A stretch of DNA of 64,000 bases from contig CAWJXV010000004.1 of NCBI GenBank assembly GCA_963846915.1, positions 124,001-188,000 on the forward strand, in the 5' to 3' direction. The notes beneath the pieces were generated by a model. That model made no database searches. It saw nothing but the letters and a program-made list of their open reading frames with translations, and was not told the origin of the DNA. This document shows, piece by piece, positions 47,688 to 56,205 of the stretch. This DNA is from PALSA-612 sp963846915 (lineage in GTDB: Bacteria > Actinomycetota > Thermoleophilia > Gaiellales > Gaiellaceae). Position 1 is the stretch's first letter; each line of letters opens with the position of its first letter. A program made the position numbers and the translations under genes.

Positions 47688-48515
47688 TCAATTCACCGGC
47701 GTGAACGGATGCAGCTCGTCGGCGCCATGGTGGATGATGCCGTAGCTCGACTCCGGCACCTCGTTCCAGGCGCCCGCGAGGTCGCCGAGCGGCTCGGAAA
47801 CGATCAGGCGAGTCGCGTCCGAGAGCCCGTGGAACAGCGGGTTGTCCGGGTACTGGTCGCGCAGCGTGGAAACCGCGGTCGAGTAGAAGAGCGAGCGCGA
47901 CTTGCCCTCGCTCGAATAGCGGAACCCCCACACGCTGTCGCCGTCGGTGGTCGCGACGGTCATCTGGATCGGGTGCTCGACGCCGTGCTTCCGGCCGGTC
48001 TCCTCGATCAGCCTCACCGCACGCGCGACGGCGGCCGGCGGGTCGTCCTCGAGCCCGAGCGTCAGGGCGAGGTAGAAGAACAGCTCCGAGTCGGTCGAGC
48101 CTTCGATCGACGGGTAGAGGTCCGGGTCGACGGCGAGCGTCAGGTCGCGCTTCACCTGGTGGAACTCGCGGATCAGCCCGTTGTGCATCCAGAGCCAGCC
48201 GCCGTGGCGAAACGGGTGGCAGTTGGTCTGCTGGATCGGCGACCCGGACGAGGCGCGGATGTGGGCGAAGACGATCGACGACTCGACGTGAGCCGCCAGG
48301 TCGCGCAGGTTCCGGTCGTTCCAGGCCGGCTCGATGCTGTGGAAGACGCCGGGCGTCTCGCCGACCCCGTACCAGCCGATGCCGAAGCCGTCGCCGTTCG
48401 TCGTCTCGGCGCCGAGCCGCGAGTGCAGGCTCTGGTCGATCAGCGAGTGCGTGGGCTTGTAGAGCAGCTCCTCGATCCGGACGGGGGAGCCCGAGTAGGC
48501 GAGCCAGCGGCACAT
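47688..48515 (-). CDS. class II glutamine amidotransferase (YafJ-like)
   Basis: 275 residues from ATG 48515. MCRWLAYSGSPVRIEELLYK has the catalytic Cys2; ETTNGDGFGIGWYGVGETPG, VESSIVFAHIRASSGSPIQQ, TNCHPFRHGGWLWMHNGLIR are the Ntn-hydrolase blocks. It frees ammonia from glutamine or a gamma-glutamyl compound. The preceding gene on the same strand is glutamate decarboxylase, stop to start only 14 bp, so both handle the glutamate/glutamine pool. YafJ-like members are uncharacterised. Confidence 0.88.
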   Translation of the reverse strand: MCRWLAYSGSPVRIEELLYKPTHSLIDQSLHSRLGAETTNGDGFGIGWYGVGETPGVFHSIEPAWNDRNLRDLAAHVESSIVFAHIRASSGSPIQQTNCHPFRHGGWLWMHNGLIREFHQVKRDLTLAVDPDLYPSIEGSTDSELFFYLALTLGLEDDPPAAVARAVRLIEETGRKHGVEHPIQMTVATTDGDSVWGFRYSSEGKSRSLFYSTAVSTLRDQYPDNPLFHGLSDATRLIVSEPLGDLAGAWNEVPESSYGIIHHGADELHPFTPVN

Positions 48516-48529
48516 GGTGTCCTCCTTCG

Positions 48530-49918
48530 CTAGTGGTGGAAGGCCGAGCTCGAACCGTCGCGAACCGGCTCGGCCTGGCGCTCGAGCTGCGGGAGCTGCC
48601 GCTTCAGGTCGTGGACGAGCAGGTCGGCGAGGTCGTGGGTGAAGCCCTGCCTGACCACGACGCGAAGCGCCGCCAGGTCGGTGCGGTTGGCCGGGAAGGT
48701 GTAGGCGGGGACGAGCCAGCCGCGCTCGCGCAGCGCGTTGGAGACGTCGAAGACCGTGTAGTTGTCGACGCCCTTGCCAAGCGTGAAGGCGAAGACCGGC
48801 AGCTCGTCGCCCTTCGTGATCAGCTCGAAGGGGCCGAGCTCGCCGATCAGCCCCGAGAGGCGCGTCGCCACCTCGCGGGCGTAGCCCTGGACACTGCGGT
48901 AGCCCTCGAAACCGAGGCGCAGCGCCATGTAGTACTGGGCGACGACCTGGGCGCCCGGCCGGGAGAAGTTCAGCGCGAAGGTCGGCATGTTGTCGCCGAG
49001 GTAGTTGACCCAGAAGATCAGGTCCTCGGGCAGCGCGTCGGCGCCGCGCCAGACGATCCAGCCGACTCCCGGGTAGACGAGCCCGTACTTGTGCCCCGAC
49101 GCGTTGATCGACGCGACGCGGGGGAGCCGGAAGTCCCAGACGAGATCGGGGTCGACGAACGGCGCCACGAATCCGCCCGAGGCGCCGTCGACGTGGACGG
49201 GCACGTCGATCCCTGTCCGCCCCTGCAGGTCGTCGAGCGCGGCGCAGATCTCCTGCACCGGCTCGTACGAGCCGTCGAAGGTCGAGCCGAGGATCGCGAC
49301 GACGCCGATCGTGTTCTCGTCGCACCGCTCGACCGCCTCCTCGGCGGAGAGGTTGAAGCGGTCGCCTTCCATCGGGACGAGGCGCATCTCGACGTCCCAG
49401 TAGTTCGCGAACTTCTCCCAGCAGACCTGGACGTTGATCCCCATGACGAGATTCGGCTTGTCCGCGGGCCGGCCGGCCGCCCGGTGGCGCTGCTGCCAGC
49501 GGCGCTTGAGCGCGAGGCCGCCGAGCATCGCCGCCTCGCTCGAGCCGGTCGTCGAGCAGCCCGTCGCCTGCTCGGCGTCGGGGGAGTGCCAGAGCCGGCT
49601 GAGGATGTTGACGCAGCGCAGCTCGAGCTCCGCGGTCTGCGGGTACTCGTCCTTGTCGATCATGTTCTTGTCGAGGCACTCCGCCATCAGCTTCTCGGCC
49701 TGCGGCTCCATCCAGGTCGTCACGAAGGTCGCCAGGTTCATGCGCGCGTTGCCGTCGAGCATCAGCTCGTCGTGCACGATCTGGTACGCGAGGTCGGGGG
49801 CCATGACGGAGTCCGGCAGCTCGTGCCTCGGGATGCGGCGCCCCTCGAGCGAGAAGAGCGGCGCGATCGAGAGATCGTGGCTGGGCCGGCCGGGGGCCTT
49901 CGGGTGCTTGAGCGTCAC
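48530..49918 (-). CDS. gadB: glutamate decarboxylase
   Basis: 462 residues, start MTLKHPKAPGRPSHDLSIAP. PLP-dependent fold type I: TGCSTTGSSEAAMLGGLALK (phosphate loop), VPVHVDGASGGFVAPFVDPD (the Asp pairing with the pyridine), and INASGHKYGLVYPGVGWIVW with Lys277 as the Schiff base. It makes GABA and CO2 from glutamate while consuming a proton. Downstream, the amidotransferase gene could feed it glutamate from glutamine; inference. The typical GABA antiporter is absent here. Confidence 0.93.
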   Translation of the reverse strand: MTLKHPKAPGRPSHDLSIAPLFSLEGRRIPRHELPDSVMAPDLAYQIVHDELMLDGNARMNLATFVTTWMEPQAEKLMAECLDKNMIDKDEYPQTAELELRCVNILSRLWHSPDAEQATGCSTTGSSEAAMLGGLALKRRWQQRHRAAGRPADKPNLVMGINVQVCWEKFANYWDVEMRLVPMEGDRFNLSAEEAVERCDENTIGVVAILGSTFDGSYEPVQEICAALDDLQGRTGIDVPVHVDGASGGFVAPFVDPDLVWDFRLPRVASINASGHKYGLVYPGVGWIVWRGADALPEDLIFWVNYLGDNMPTFALNFSRPGAQVVAQYYMALRLGFEGYRSVQGYAREVATRLSGLIGELGPFELITKGDELPVFAFTLGKGVDNYTVFDVSNALRERGWLVPAYTFPANRTDLAALRVVVRQGFTHDLADLLVHDLKRQLPQLERQAEPVRDGSSSAFHH

Positions 49919-50022
49919 GGACAGGTCCTCCTCGGGAGTCGTCTTGCGCAGTCAAGCCGAGCGCAGCCGCGCCGCCATCGCCTCGTCTGGGTGATGTGCG
50001 CGGTGTACGCGCGGTGAACGCG

Positions 50023-51726
50023 TCAGCCTGCCGACGGTGCCGCGCCGATGCCGCAGTCCGTGCCGCGTCTCGCGTAGGCCGTGTAGTTGTAGTGGTCCGA
50101 GAGCAGGCGATAGTCGCTCGAGTGGACGAGTGCATAGAGCGGCGTGTTCGTCCGGTAGTGCTCGTTGCGGGCCGCCTTGCGGGCGTCGTAGGGGATGCGC
50201 TTGACGAGGACGGCCACGTCGGGGAAGACGTGTGATTGCCAGTAGCGGATGAGCGTCCGCTGGTACGCCTCGGTCTTCCCGGGCGCGATCGTGGCGATCC
50301 AGGCGCTGTTCGTGTCCCCGCGTTTCGCGGCGAGCAGGTAGCCGGCCGGGAAGTCCCGGAAGAACACGATCCGGCAGTGCGGCCCGATCCGCGCCAGGTC
50401 GCGCCGGAACTGCTCGAGGAACAGCTCCTTGTTCAGGCTCGTCCTGATGCCGGCGTACGGGCCGCTCGACGCGGCGGTGGTCAGGTTCGAGATCGGGCCG
50501 TCGCGGTAGACCGCTCCGCCGAGCACGACCAGGAGAGCCGGGACGATCACCGCGGGCCAGACGAGCGGCTTCGGCGCGGCTGCGAGCGAGTCCTCGAGCG
50601 CCCAGAGCAGGAACGCCGTCGTGACGAGCGTCGCCGGGAAGAAGCCGATGCCGAAGTTCACGGCACCGTTGTTGCTGGAGTACGCGGTCGCGAAGCCGGC
50701 GACGAGTGCCGGCACCCACACCGCCGCGAACAGGCGCCTCGCCTCGGGCCGCGGCCACACGAGCACGAGCAGCGGCAGCGCGAGCCCGCCGTAGTGGGCG
50801 ACGTACTCGAGCGTCGCCGTGTAGGCGGGTGAGTCGAAGGAGTGGTAGAGCGAGCCCGGCAGGACGAGGAGCGGCAGCGGGACGAGCACGAGCGGCGCCA
50901 GGCGGCGCTGCCAGTGCCAGAGGGCGCCGAGCAGCACGAGCGCGGGGAGCACGAGGTACCAGAAGTGGAGCGTCGACCACCCGTGGTCGAAGACGTCGCC
51001 GATCTTGTCGATTCCGCCCGAGTGGCCGAGGTAGTCAGACGAGCGCCGGTATCCGCTGACCACGTTGTGCAGGCCGGCGACGCCGACGACCGAGCCCATC
51101 GCCGCGCAGCCGACGACGAGGGCCGGGACGCCGAAGCAGACGATCTCTCTCCGCCAGCGGGACGGCGCGAGCGCGAGGCGAAGGCCGAAGCAGACGACGA
51201 CCGCGACGACGAGCGACGGGTAGGCGAAAACCGCCAGCCCTGACAGGACTCCCGCGACCACGAGCCACGCGACGCTCGTCGCCGGCCGGAGCGAGAGGTA
51301 TCCGAGCAGGCAGCCGGCCGTGAACAGGCCCCCGCCGATCGTGTTGTAGCTCAGGCTGTGGATGTCGAACGGGGCGAAGGCAACAGCCGTACAGGCGAGC
51401 AGGAGCGCGGCCGCGCCGCTCCGCAGGACGCCGCGGAGCGAGACGAAGATCGCCGCGCCGACGAGCAGCGAGAGCAGGAACTGGAGGTGCCGGACGTAGA
51501 GCACGACGCCGTCCACGCCGGCGACCAGGTGGTAGAGCCAGACGAACGGGAAGACGAGCAGCCCGGCCTGCTGCGCGACCGTCGTCTCGTCCACGAACGG
51601 CCGCGCGCCGAGCGCGAAACGGTACGGCAGGGCGACGTAGAACGACTCGTCGGTCAGGTCGACGCCGTACCAGAGCCGCCAGTACGTGACGCCGACGACG
51701 GCGAGCGTGACCGCGCCGGCGAGCAC
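50023..51726 (-). CDS. multi-pass membrane protein, GT39/GT-C-like
   Basis: 567 residues from GTG 51726, 32 bp after the serS stop. About eleven membrane segments. First loop: DLTDESFYVALPYRFALGAR with an acidic pair after TM1, as in GT-C transferases; further LSYNTIGGGLFTAGCLLGYL and the large soluble C-terminal region SSGPYAGIRTSLNKELFLEQ, IVFFRDFPAGYLLAAKRGDT. This hydrophobic-plus-C-domain form is common in actinobacteria for unassigned glycosyl transferases. No sugar donor can be inferred. Confidence 0.7.
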   Translation of the reverse strand: MLAGAVTLAVVGVTYWRLWYGVDLTDESFYVALPYRFALGARPFVDETTVAQQAGLLVFPFVWLYHLVAGVDGVVLYVRHLQFLLSLLVGAAIFVSLRGVLRSGAAALLLACTAVAFAPFDIHSLSYNTIGGGLFTAGCLLGYLSLRPATSVAWLVVAGVLSGLAVFAYPSLVVAVVVCFGLRLALAPSRWRREIVCFGVPALVVGCAAMGSVVGVAGLHNVVSGYRRSSDYLGHSGGIDKIGDVFDHGWSTLHFWYLVLPALVLLGALWHWQRRLAPLVLVPLPLLVLPGSLYHSFDSPAYTATLEYVAHYGGLALPLLVLVWPRPEARRLFAAVWVPALVAGFATAYSSNNGAVNFGIGFFPATLVTTAFLLWALEDSLAAAPKPLVWPAVIVPALLVVLGGAVYRDGPISNLTTAASSGPYAGIRTSLNKELFLEQFRRDLARIGPHCRIVFFRDFPAGYLLAAKRGDTNSAWIATIAPGKTEAYQRTLIRYWQSHVFPDVAVLVKRIPYDARKAARNEHYRTNTPLYALVHSSDYRLLSDHYNYTAYARRGTDCGIGAAPSAG

Positions 51727-51758
51727 CTTCGCCGCGTCGAGACGCCGCAGCGCGGTGC

Positions 51759-52997
51759 TCAGCCGGCGGCCCCGACGCGCGAGGGGGCGCCGTAGCGCTC
51801 GAGCACGGACGGCACGGCTACCGATCCGTTCTCGTCCTGGAAGTTCTCGATGATCGCGACCAGCGAGCGCGCCGTCACCGCCGTCCCGTTCAGCGTGTGG
51901 ACGTGCTCGGGACCGCGGTCCCCAGCGCGGTAGCGGATCTCGAGCCGCCGCGCCTGGAAGTCGGTCGTGTTCGAGGTCGAGGTGATCTCCCGGTAACGCT
52001 GCTGGCCCGGGAACCAGGCCTCGATGTCGTACTTCTTGGCCGCCGACGGGCCGAGGTCGCCGGCCGCGACGTTGACCACGCGGTAAGGGATGCCGAGCTC
52101 CTGCACGAGTTCCTCCTCGACCGCGAGCAGGTACTCATGCTCGTCGCGGGAGTCCTCGGGTCGCGTGAACGAGTACATCTCGACCTTGTCGAACTGGTGG
52201 ACGCGGAAGATCCCGCGTGTGTCCTTGCCGGCGGCGCCCGCTTCGCGGCGGAAGCACGTCGAGTAGCCGGCGTAGCGGAGCGGTAGGTCGTCCCCGGCCA
52301 GGATCTCCTCCATGTGCAGCCCGGCGAGGGCCACCTCGGACGTGCCTGTCAGGTACAGGTCGTCGCGCTCGACGTGGTAGATGTTGACGTCGTCGGTCGG
52401 CAGGAAGCCCGTGCCGTACATGGCCTGCTCGCGAACGAGCACCGGCGGCAGCACGGGGACGAAGCCCCTGGCGACGAGCCGGTCGAGCGCGAAGCGGTAG
52501 AGCGCGAGCTCGACGAGCGCTGCGTCGCCCAGGCGGTAGACGAAGCGCGCGCCGGAGAGACGGGCGCCGCGCTCCTGGTCGAACCAGCCGAGCTCGACGC
52601 CGATGTCGAGGTGGTCGCGCGGCTCGAAGCCGAGGTCGCGGCGCTCGCCGACCTCGCGCAGCACCTCCGCGTCCTCCTCGTCCCAGCCGTCCGGCGCGGA
52701 CGCGTCCGGCGGGTTTGGCACGCGGTCCCAGACGTCCTGCATGCTCGTCTTCGCCTGCTCCAGCTCGTCCTCGAGCGCCCTGAGCTCGCCCTTGATCCGC
52801 GTCAGCTCCTCGAGCTGCTCGGGCGTCGGCTTGCCCTTGAGCTTCGTGCGGGCGCGGAGGTCGTCGACCCGCGTCTGCAGCTGCCGCCAGCGCTCGTCGG
52901 CTCGGATCAGCTCGTCGAACAGCTCCTCGCCGCCTTTGCGTGCGAGCGCGGCGCGGACGACGTCGGGATGGGCGCGTGCAGCCTTGAGGTCGATCAC
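51759..52997 (-). CDS. serS: seryl-tRNA synthetase
   Basis: 412 residues from GTG 52997 (VIDLKAARAHPDVVRAALAR); an upstream frame extension is Arg-rich and rejected. N-terminal antiparallel coiled coil for tRNA-Ser binding (LQTRVDDLRARTKLKGKPTP, ELRALEDELEQAKTSMQDVW). Class II core: TGTSEVALAGLH, CFRREAGAAGKDTRGIFRVH (motif 2), EITSTSNTTDFQARRLEIRY and HTLNGTAVTARSLVAIIENF (motif 3). It charges tRNA-Ser; three tRNA-Ser genes are in the window. Directly upstream lies the HAD gene, 38 bp away. Confidence 0.95.
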   Translation of the reverse strand: MIDLKAARAHPDVVRAALARKGGEELFDELIRADERWRQLQTRVDDLRARTKLKGKPTPEQLEELTRIKGELRALEDELEQAKTSMQDVWDRVPNPPDASAPDGWDEEDAEVLREVGERRDLGFEPRDHLDIGVELGWFDQERGARLSGARFVYRLGDAALVELALYRFALDRLVARGFVPVLPPVLVREQAMYGTGFLPTDDVNIYHVERDDLYLTGTSEVALAGLHMEEILAGDDLPLRYAGYSTCFRREAGAAGKDTRGIFRVHQFDKVEMYSFTRPEDSRDEHEYLLAVEEELVQELGIPYRVVNVAAGDLGPSAAKKYDIEAWFPGQQRYREITSTSNTTDFQARRLEIRYRAGDRGPEHVHTLNGTAVTARSLVAIIENFQDENGSVAVPSVLERYGAPSRVGAAG

Positions 52998-53035
52998 GCG
53001 GTTGAGTCTAAGCCGCTCGGCCTTGCAACAACTTG

Positions 53036-53878
53036 TTACGTGGTTTCGGAGAGGTAGGCCTCGATCACCTGCGCCACGCCCTCCTCGTCCACGGACGGGC
53101 AGACGAAGTCGGCGATCGCGAGAACCCGGGCGTGCGCGTTGGCGACCGCGACGCCGTAGCCGGCCCACTCGAGGAGCTCGACGTCGTTCTCGCCGTCGCC
53201 GAACGCCACGGACTCCTCACGCGAGAAGCCGACACGGGCGGCGGCGAAGTCGAGCCCGGACCCCTTGTGCACCGACGGGCTCGCGAACTCGAGGAAGTGG
53301 GGGAGGGACTTCGAGACGTACAGCCGCGCGCCGAAGCGCGCCTTCATCTCGATCTCGAGGCCGTCCAGCTCGCGCGGGTCGCCGACGACGACCAGCTTCG
53401 TCGGCGCCTTCGGTAGCCAGCCGAGCAGGTCGCCCACCGGATGCGCGACGAGGTGCTGGAAGCCCGCGTACGCGTCCGACTCGGGCGTCTCGTGGGCGAC
53501 GTAGAGCTCGTCGTCGACGTAGACGAGGATCGTGTGGCCGAGCGCCTCGACTGCCGCGATCACCTCGCGCGCCTCGGGCTCGGGCATCGGGACGTGGCGC
53601 AGGAACTCGCCCGTCGTCGGGTCGGCGACGACGGCGCCCTGGTAGCAGACGACCGGATCGGTGATGCCGGCCGCGAGCGCGTAGCGGCGAACTGACCGGA
53701 ACATGCGGCCGGTGACGAGCAGGACGTGGATTCCGGCCTCGCGCGCCGCGCCGATCGCGGCTACGGTGCGCGGGCGCAGCACCGCGTCCTCGCCGATCAG
53801 CGTCCGGTCGAGGTCACACGCGAACGCGCGGACGCCGCGCGGGAAATCCGGCGGAAGCGAGAGCGGCGTCGCCGTCAG
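53036..53878 (-). CDS. HAD-superfamily phosphatase (Cof type), probable CTG start
   Basis: 280 residues if translation begins at CTG 53878, in a CTGA overlap with the upstream cytochrome stop. A GTG at 53782 is the first standard start but would remove RAFACDLDRTLIGED, the DxD (Asp22, Asp24) nucleophile of the enzyme. Remaining motifs: HVLLVTGRMFRSVRRYALAA (motif II), a C2-type cap, KGSGLDFAAARVGFSREESV (Lys motif III), AFGDGENDVELLEWAGYGVA (motif IV). Cof proteins remove phosphate from sugar phosphates and flavin or nucleotide precursors. No ATG, GTG or TTG lies between. Confidence 0.8.
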   Translation of the reverse strand: MTATPLSLPPDFPRGVRAFACDLDRTLIGEDAVLRPRTVAAIGAAREAGIHVLLVTGRMFRSVRRYALAAGITDPVVCYQGAVVADPTTGEFLRHVPMPEPEAREVIAAVEALGHTILVYVDDELYVAHETPESDAYAGFQHLVAHPVGDLLGWLPKAPTKLVVVGDPRELDGLEIEMKARFGARLYVSKSLPHFLEFASPSVHKGSGLDFAAARVGFSREESVAFGDGENDVELLEWAGYGVAVANAHARVLAIADFVCPSVDEEGVAQVIEAYLSETT

Positions 53879-54321
53879 GACTTCTGGGTCAGGAACGCGA
53901 CCAGGTCGGCGAGCTGCTGGGGCTTGATCGACTGGCCGAAGGTCGTCGGCATCACGTTCGTCGGATACCCCGGCGGCACGTATTTGGGCGGCGGGTTCGT
54001 GATCGCGCCGGAGGTGAACTCGTCGAGCGGCTCGCCGGCCTTCTTCGCGTACTCGGGGAGCTGGTCGAGGTCAGGGCCGACCTTGCCGTTCGAGCCGGCG
54101 GGGGTGAAGGTGTGGCAGCCGCCGCAGCCGTTCGCGATGTAGACGGGCTTCCCGAGGGCCGGGTTGCCCTTCGTCGGAACCGCCGTCGTCGGCTTCGGCA
54201 GCGTGCCGATGACCGTGTTCGGCACCGGCTCCGCGACGCCCTGGGAGCCACAGCCGGCCGCGACGCCGAGCCCCAGCAGGCACAGGCCGGAGACGACGAT
54301 CAGGGCGGGTCGACGTCGCAT
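53875..54321 (-). CDS. cytochrome c lipoprotein
   Basis: 148 residues (MRRRPALIVVSGLCLLGLGV). Lipobox VAAGC with Cys24, so the protein is membrane-tethered outside. The haem site is CGGCH (66-70) in VYIANGCGGCHTFTPAGSNG and the axial Met candidate lies in YPTNVMPTTFGQSIKPQQLA. The size and GxVGPDLDQLPEYA-like region match class I mono-haem cytochromes of electron-transfer chains. No oxidase or dehydrogenase gene is adjacent, so its partner is unknown. Overlaps the HAD start by 4 bp. Confidence 0.85.
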   Translation of the reverse strand: MRRRPALIVVSGLCLLGLGVAAGCGSQGVAEPVPNTVIGTLPKPTTAVPTKGNPALGKPVYIANGCGGCHTFTPAGSNGKVGPDLDQLPEYAKKAGEPLDEFTSGAITNPPPKYVPPGYPTNVMPTTFGQSIKPQQLADLVAFLTQKS

Positions 54322-54357
54322 CGGCGCGAGTCTATCCAGCCGGACGGAAGAAGAAAC

Positions 54358-55989
54358 CTAGGAACATGCTTTCGGCTTCCCGCCGGCCAGTTCGTCCAGC
54401 GCCTGGCCCGGAGAGATCCGGAACGTCATCTTCACAACCCCGGCGCGTCGAGCCAGGAGGCGGATCATCTCGTCCTTCCCCGCAGCGACGCACCCGGACG
54501 AGGCGTGCCAGAAGTCCGTGTACCGGATGGCGATCCGGTACGTGCCGGGCTTCGCGACGCTGACCGTCAGGCCGGCCTCGCGCAGCGCGACGATGCGCGC
54601 AGACCCAGGCCCGGTCACGATCGGACGCGGAGAAGGCACCGCGAAAACGGTCAGCGTCGGCGTGGCGAGGACGATGGGCAGCGCGAGCCGTCCGCTCTGG
54701 AGGAGGTCGCTTTCCGCGTCGGCGCTGTAGTCGGGCGGCGCGTTCGCCAGGACGACGTACCGCACGCCGAGACTGCGCAGCCAGGCGAGGTAGGCCTTCG
54801 GGCCGAACGGCCCGTAGAGGATCCCGTTCTGCGGAAAGTCGTCCTGCCGGAACCAGCCGCGGACGAGCGGGATCCCCGACTTCGGCAGGTAGTAGGCGGC
54901 CCAGTGGTTGCTCGTGTCCACGGCCTCCACGCGATAGGACGGCGTCAGATGGCGGTGGAGGTATTGGATCGCCGGCGCCCAGTATGTCGCGCTCGCCGAC
55001 GGGTCGCTCGCGCTGGCGGTGACGCTGCCGACGAGCGGCGAGACGTTCCACGACAGCGCGAGCCCGAACGCGACGAACGCGAGCAGCCGCGGCCGCCATT
55101 CGCGGAGCGTCAGCAGGAGCACCGCGATCGGTACGGCGAGATAGCGCACGCGGAGCACGTTGTCGCCGAGCGCCGAGGGCACGAAGAACGCGATCACGCA
55201 GCCGACGGCGTAGACGGGGAAGACGAAGCGGAGCACGCTCGAGCCCTCGATCCGCCACGACAGGACGATTCCGAAGCCGCAGAAGACGAGCGCGCCGAGC
55301 AGCTCCCAGATCGAGAACGGGTATCGGCCGTCGTTCGGGAACATCCGCCAGAGCGCCACCTCCGCGAGCCCGACCGTGCCGATTGCGAGGCCGGTGCCGA
55401 GCACCAGCCGGTGATCGGTGCGCCTGGCGATTCCGATTCCGAACAGGATCAGCGCCAGCAGCAGGAACGCCAGCGGGCTCGCGGCCGCGGTCAGGACTGC
55501 CAGCAGGGCGAACCACCAGAGGTGCCGTCGCTGCAGCACGACGATCGCGAGCAGTGCGAGCGCGGCGCCGAGCGCGAACGGGAACGCCGCAGTCAGCACG
55601 GTCGCGGCCCAGGCCACGGCGAACGTCCGGCTCGACCAGCGTGCCTTGACGCCCCACTGGCGCAGGACGACGATCGCGAACGCGAGCGCCGCCGCCGAGA
55701 TCGTCGCCACCGCCAGCAGGCGGATGCCGATCCAGGCGGCCAGCGGGTAGTAGATGAGGCTGTAGGTGATGAAGCTGTAGCGGCCCGCGTACCAGAAGTT
55801 GTTCCAGAGCGCGAAGCCGTGCTGGATGTAGACGGCCCGCTGGTAGAGGTGCGCCGCGAGGTCGCTGCCGGGCGGCCCCATCCAGACGAGGAGCGCCGAG
55901 AGGATCGCCGCGCCGCCGCTCGCGGCGACCGCCTCCCGGGTCAACGTGGAGCCGCGCAGGGTCGCACCCTGAGCTGTCACGGCCTGCAC
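54358..55989 (-). CDS. large multi-pass membrane protein, unknown (GT-C or 6-pyruvoyl-type)
   Basis: 543 residues, start MQAVTAQGATLRGSTLTREA. About eleven transmembrane helices from residue 20 to 330 (ILSALLVWMGPPGSDLAAHL, FAVAWAATVLTAAFPFALGA, LRFVFPVYAVGCVIAFFVPS). Motif GSDLAAHLYQRAVYIQHGFA after TM1 resembles the conserved acidic loop of several GT-C families. The C-terminal ~200 residues are extracellular (YWAPAIQYLHRHLTPSYRVE, FGPKAYLAWLRSLGVRYVVL). Function unknown; a polysaccharide or lipid-sugar transferase is the best guess. Confidence 0.65.
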   Translation of the reverse strand: MQAVTAQGATLRGSTLTREAVAASGGAAILSALLVWMGPPGSDLAAHLYQRAVYIQHGFALWNNFWYAGRYSFITYSLIYYPLAAWIGIRLLAVATISAAALAFAIVVLRQWGVKARWSSRTFAVAWAATVLTAAFPFALGAALALLAIVVLQRRHLWWFALLAVLTAAASPLAFLLLALILFGIGIARRTDHRLVLGTGLAIGTVGLAEVALWRMFPNDGRYPFSIWELLGALVFCGFGIVLSWRIEGSSVLRFVFPVYAVGCVIAFFVPSALGDNVLRVRYLAVPIAVLLLTLREWRPRLLAFVAFGLALSWNVSPLVGSVTASASDPSASATYWAPAIQYLHRHLTPSYRVEAVDTSNHWAAYYLPKSGIPLVRGWFRQDDFPQNGILYGPFGPKAYLAWLRSLGVRYVVLANAPPDYSADAESDLLQSGRLALPIVLATPTLTVFAVPSPRPIVTGPGSARIVALREAGLTVSVAKPGTYRIAIRYTDFWHASSGCVAAGKDEMIRLLARRAGVVKMTFRISPGQALDELAGGKPKACS

Positions 55990-56049
55990 GCTATCGCTCC
56001 CGGGCGACGAGCGAGCGACGAACCGCGGCGAGTAGGATCGCGCGACCGG

Positions 56050-56205
56050 ATGCGGACCTTCCTCCTCTACTTGGCGGCAGGCATCTCGTACACGCTCCTC
56101 GGCATCTACAACCAGAACTACATCTACTCGGTCTTCGAGGGCGCGGCGTACCTGTGCCTGTTCGTCGTCGGCATCCCGGCGCTCTGGCGGAGGGTCCGTC
56201 CGTGA
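56050..56205 (+). CDS. small two-pass membrane protein
   Basis: 51 residues from ATG 56050 (MRTFLLYLAAGISYTLLGIY). Two hydrophobic stretches (TFLLYLAAGISYTLLGIY and AAYLCLFVVGIPALW) and a basic end WRRVRP. The stop overlaps the next gene's GTG by 4 bp, which argues for translation. Probably a small companion of the downstream membrane hydrolase. Confidence 0.6.
   Translation: MRTFLLYLAAGISYTLLGIYNQNYIYSVFEGAAYLCLFVVGIPALWRRVRP

Noticed and set aside
48533..50017. Plus-strand open frame across the decarboxylase gene
   Set aside because: Antisense to a clear glutamate decarboxylase with PLP motifs; composition Arg/Glu/Val-rich.
54112..56205. Plus-strand open frame of about 700 codons
   Set aside because: Shadow of the minus-strand membrane protein and cytochrome genes; charged, repetitive composition. 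Only its last 51 codons (56050-56205) are kept as a small membrane protein.
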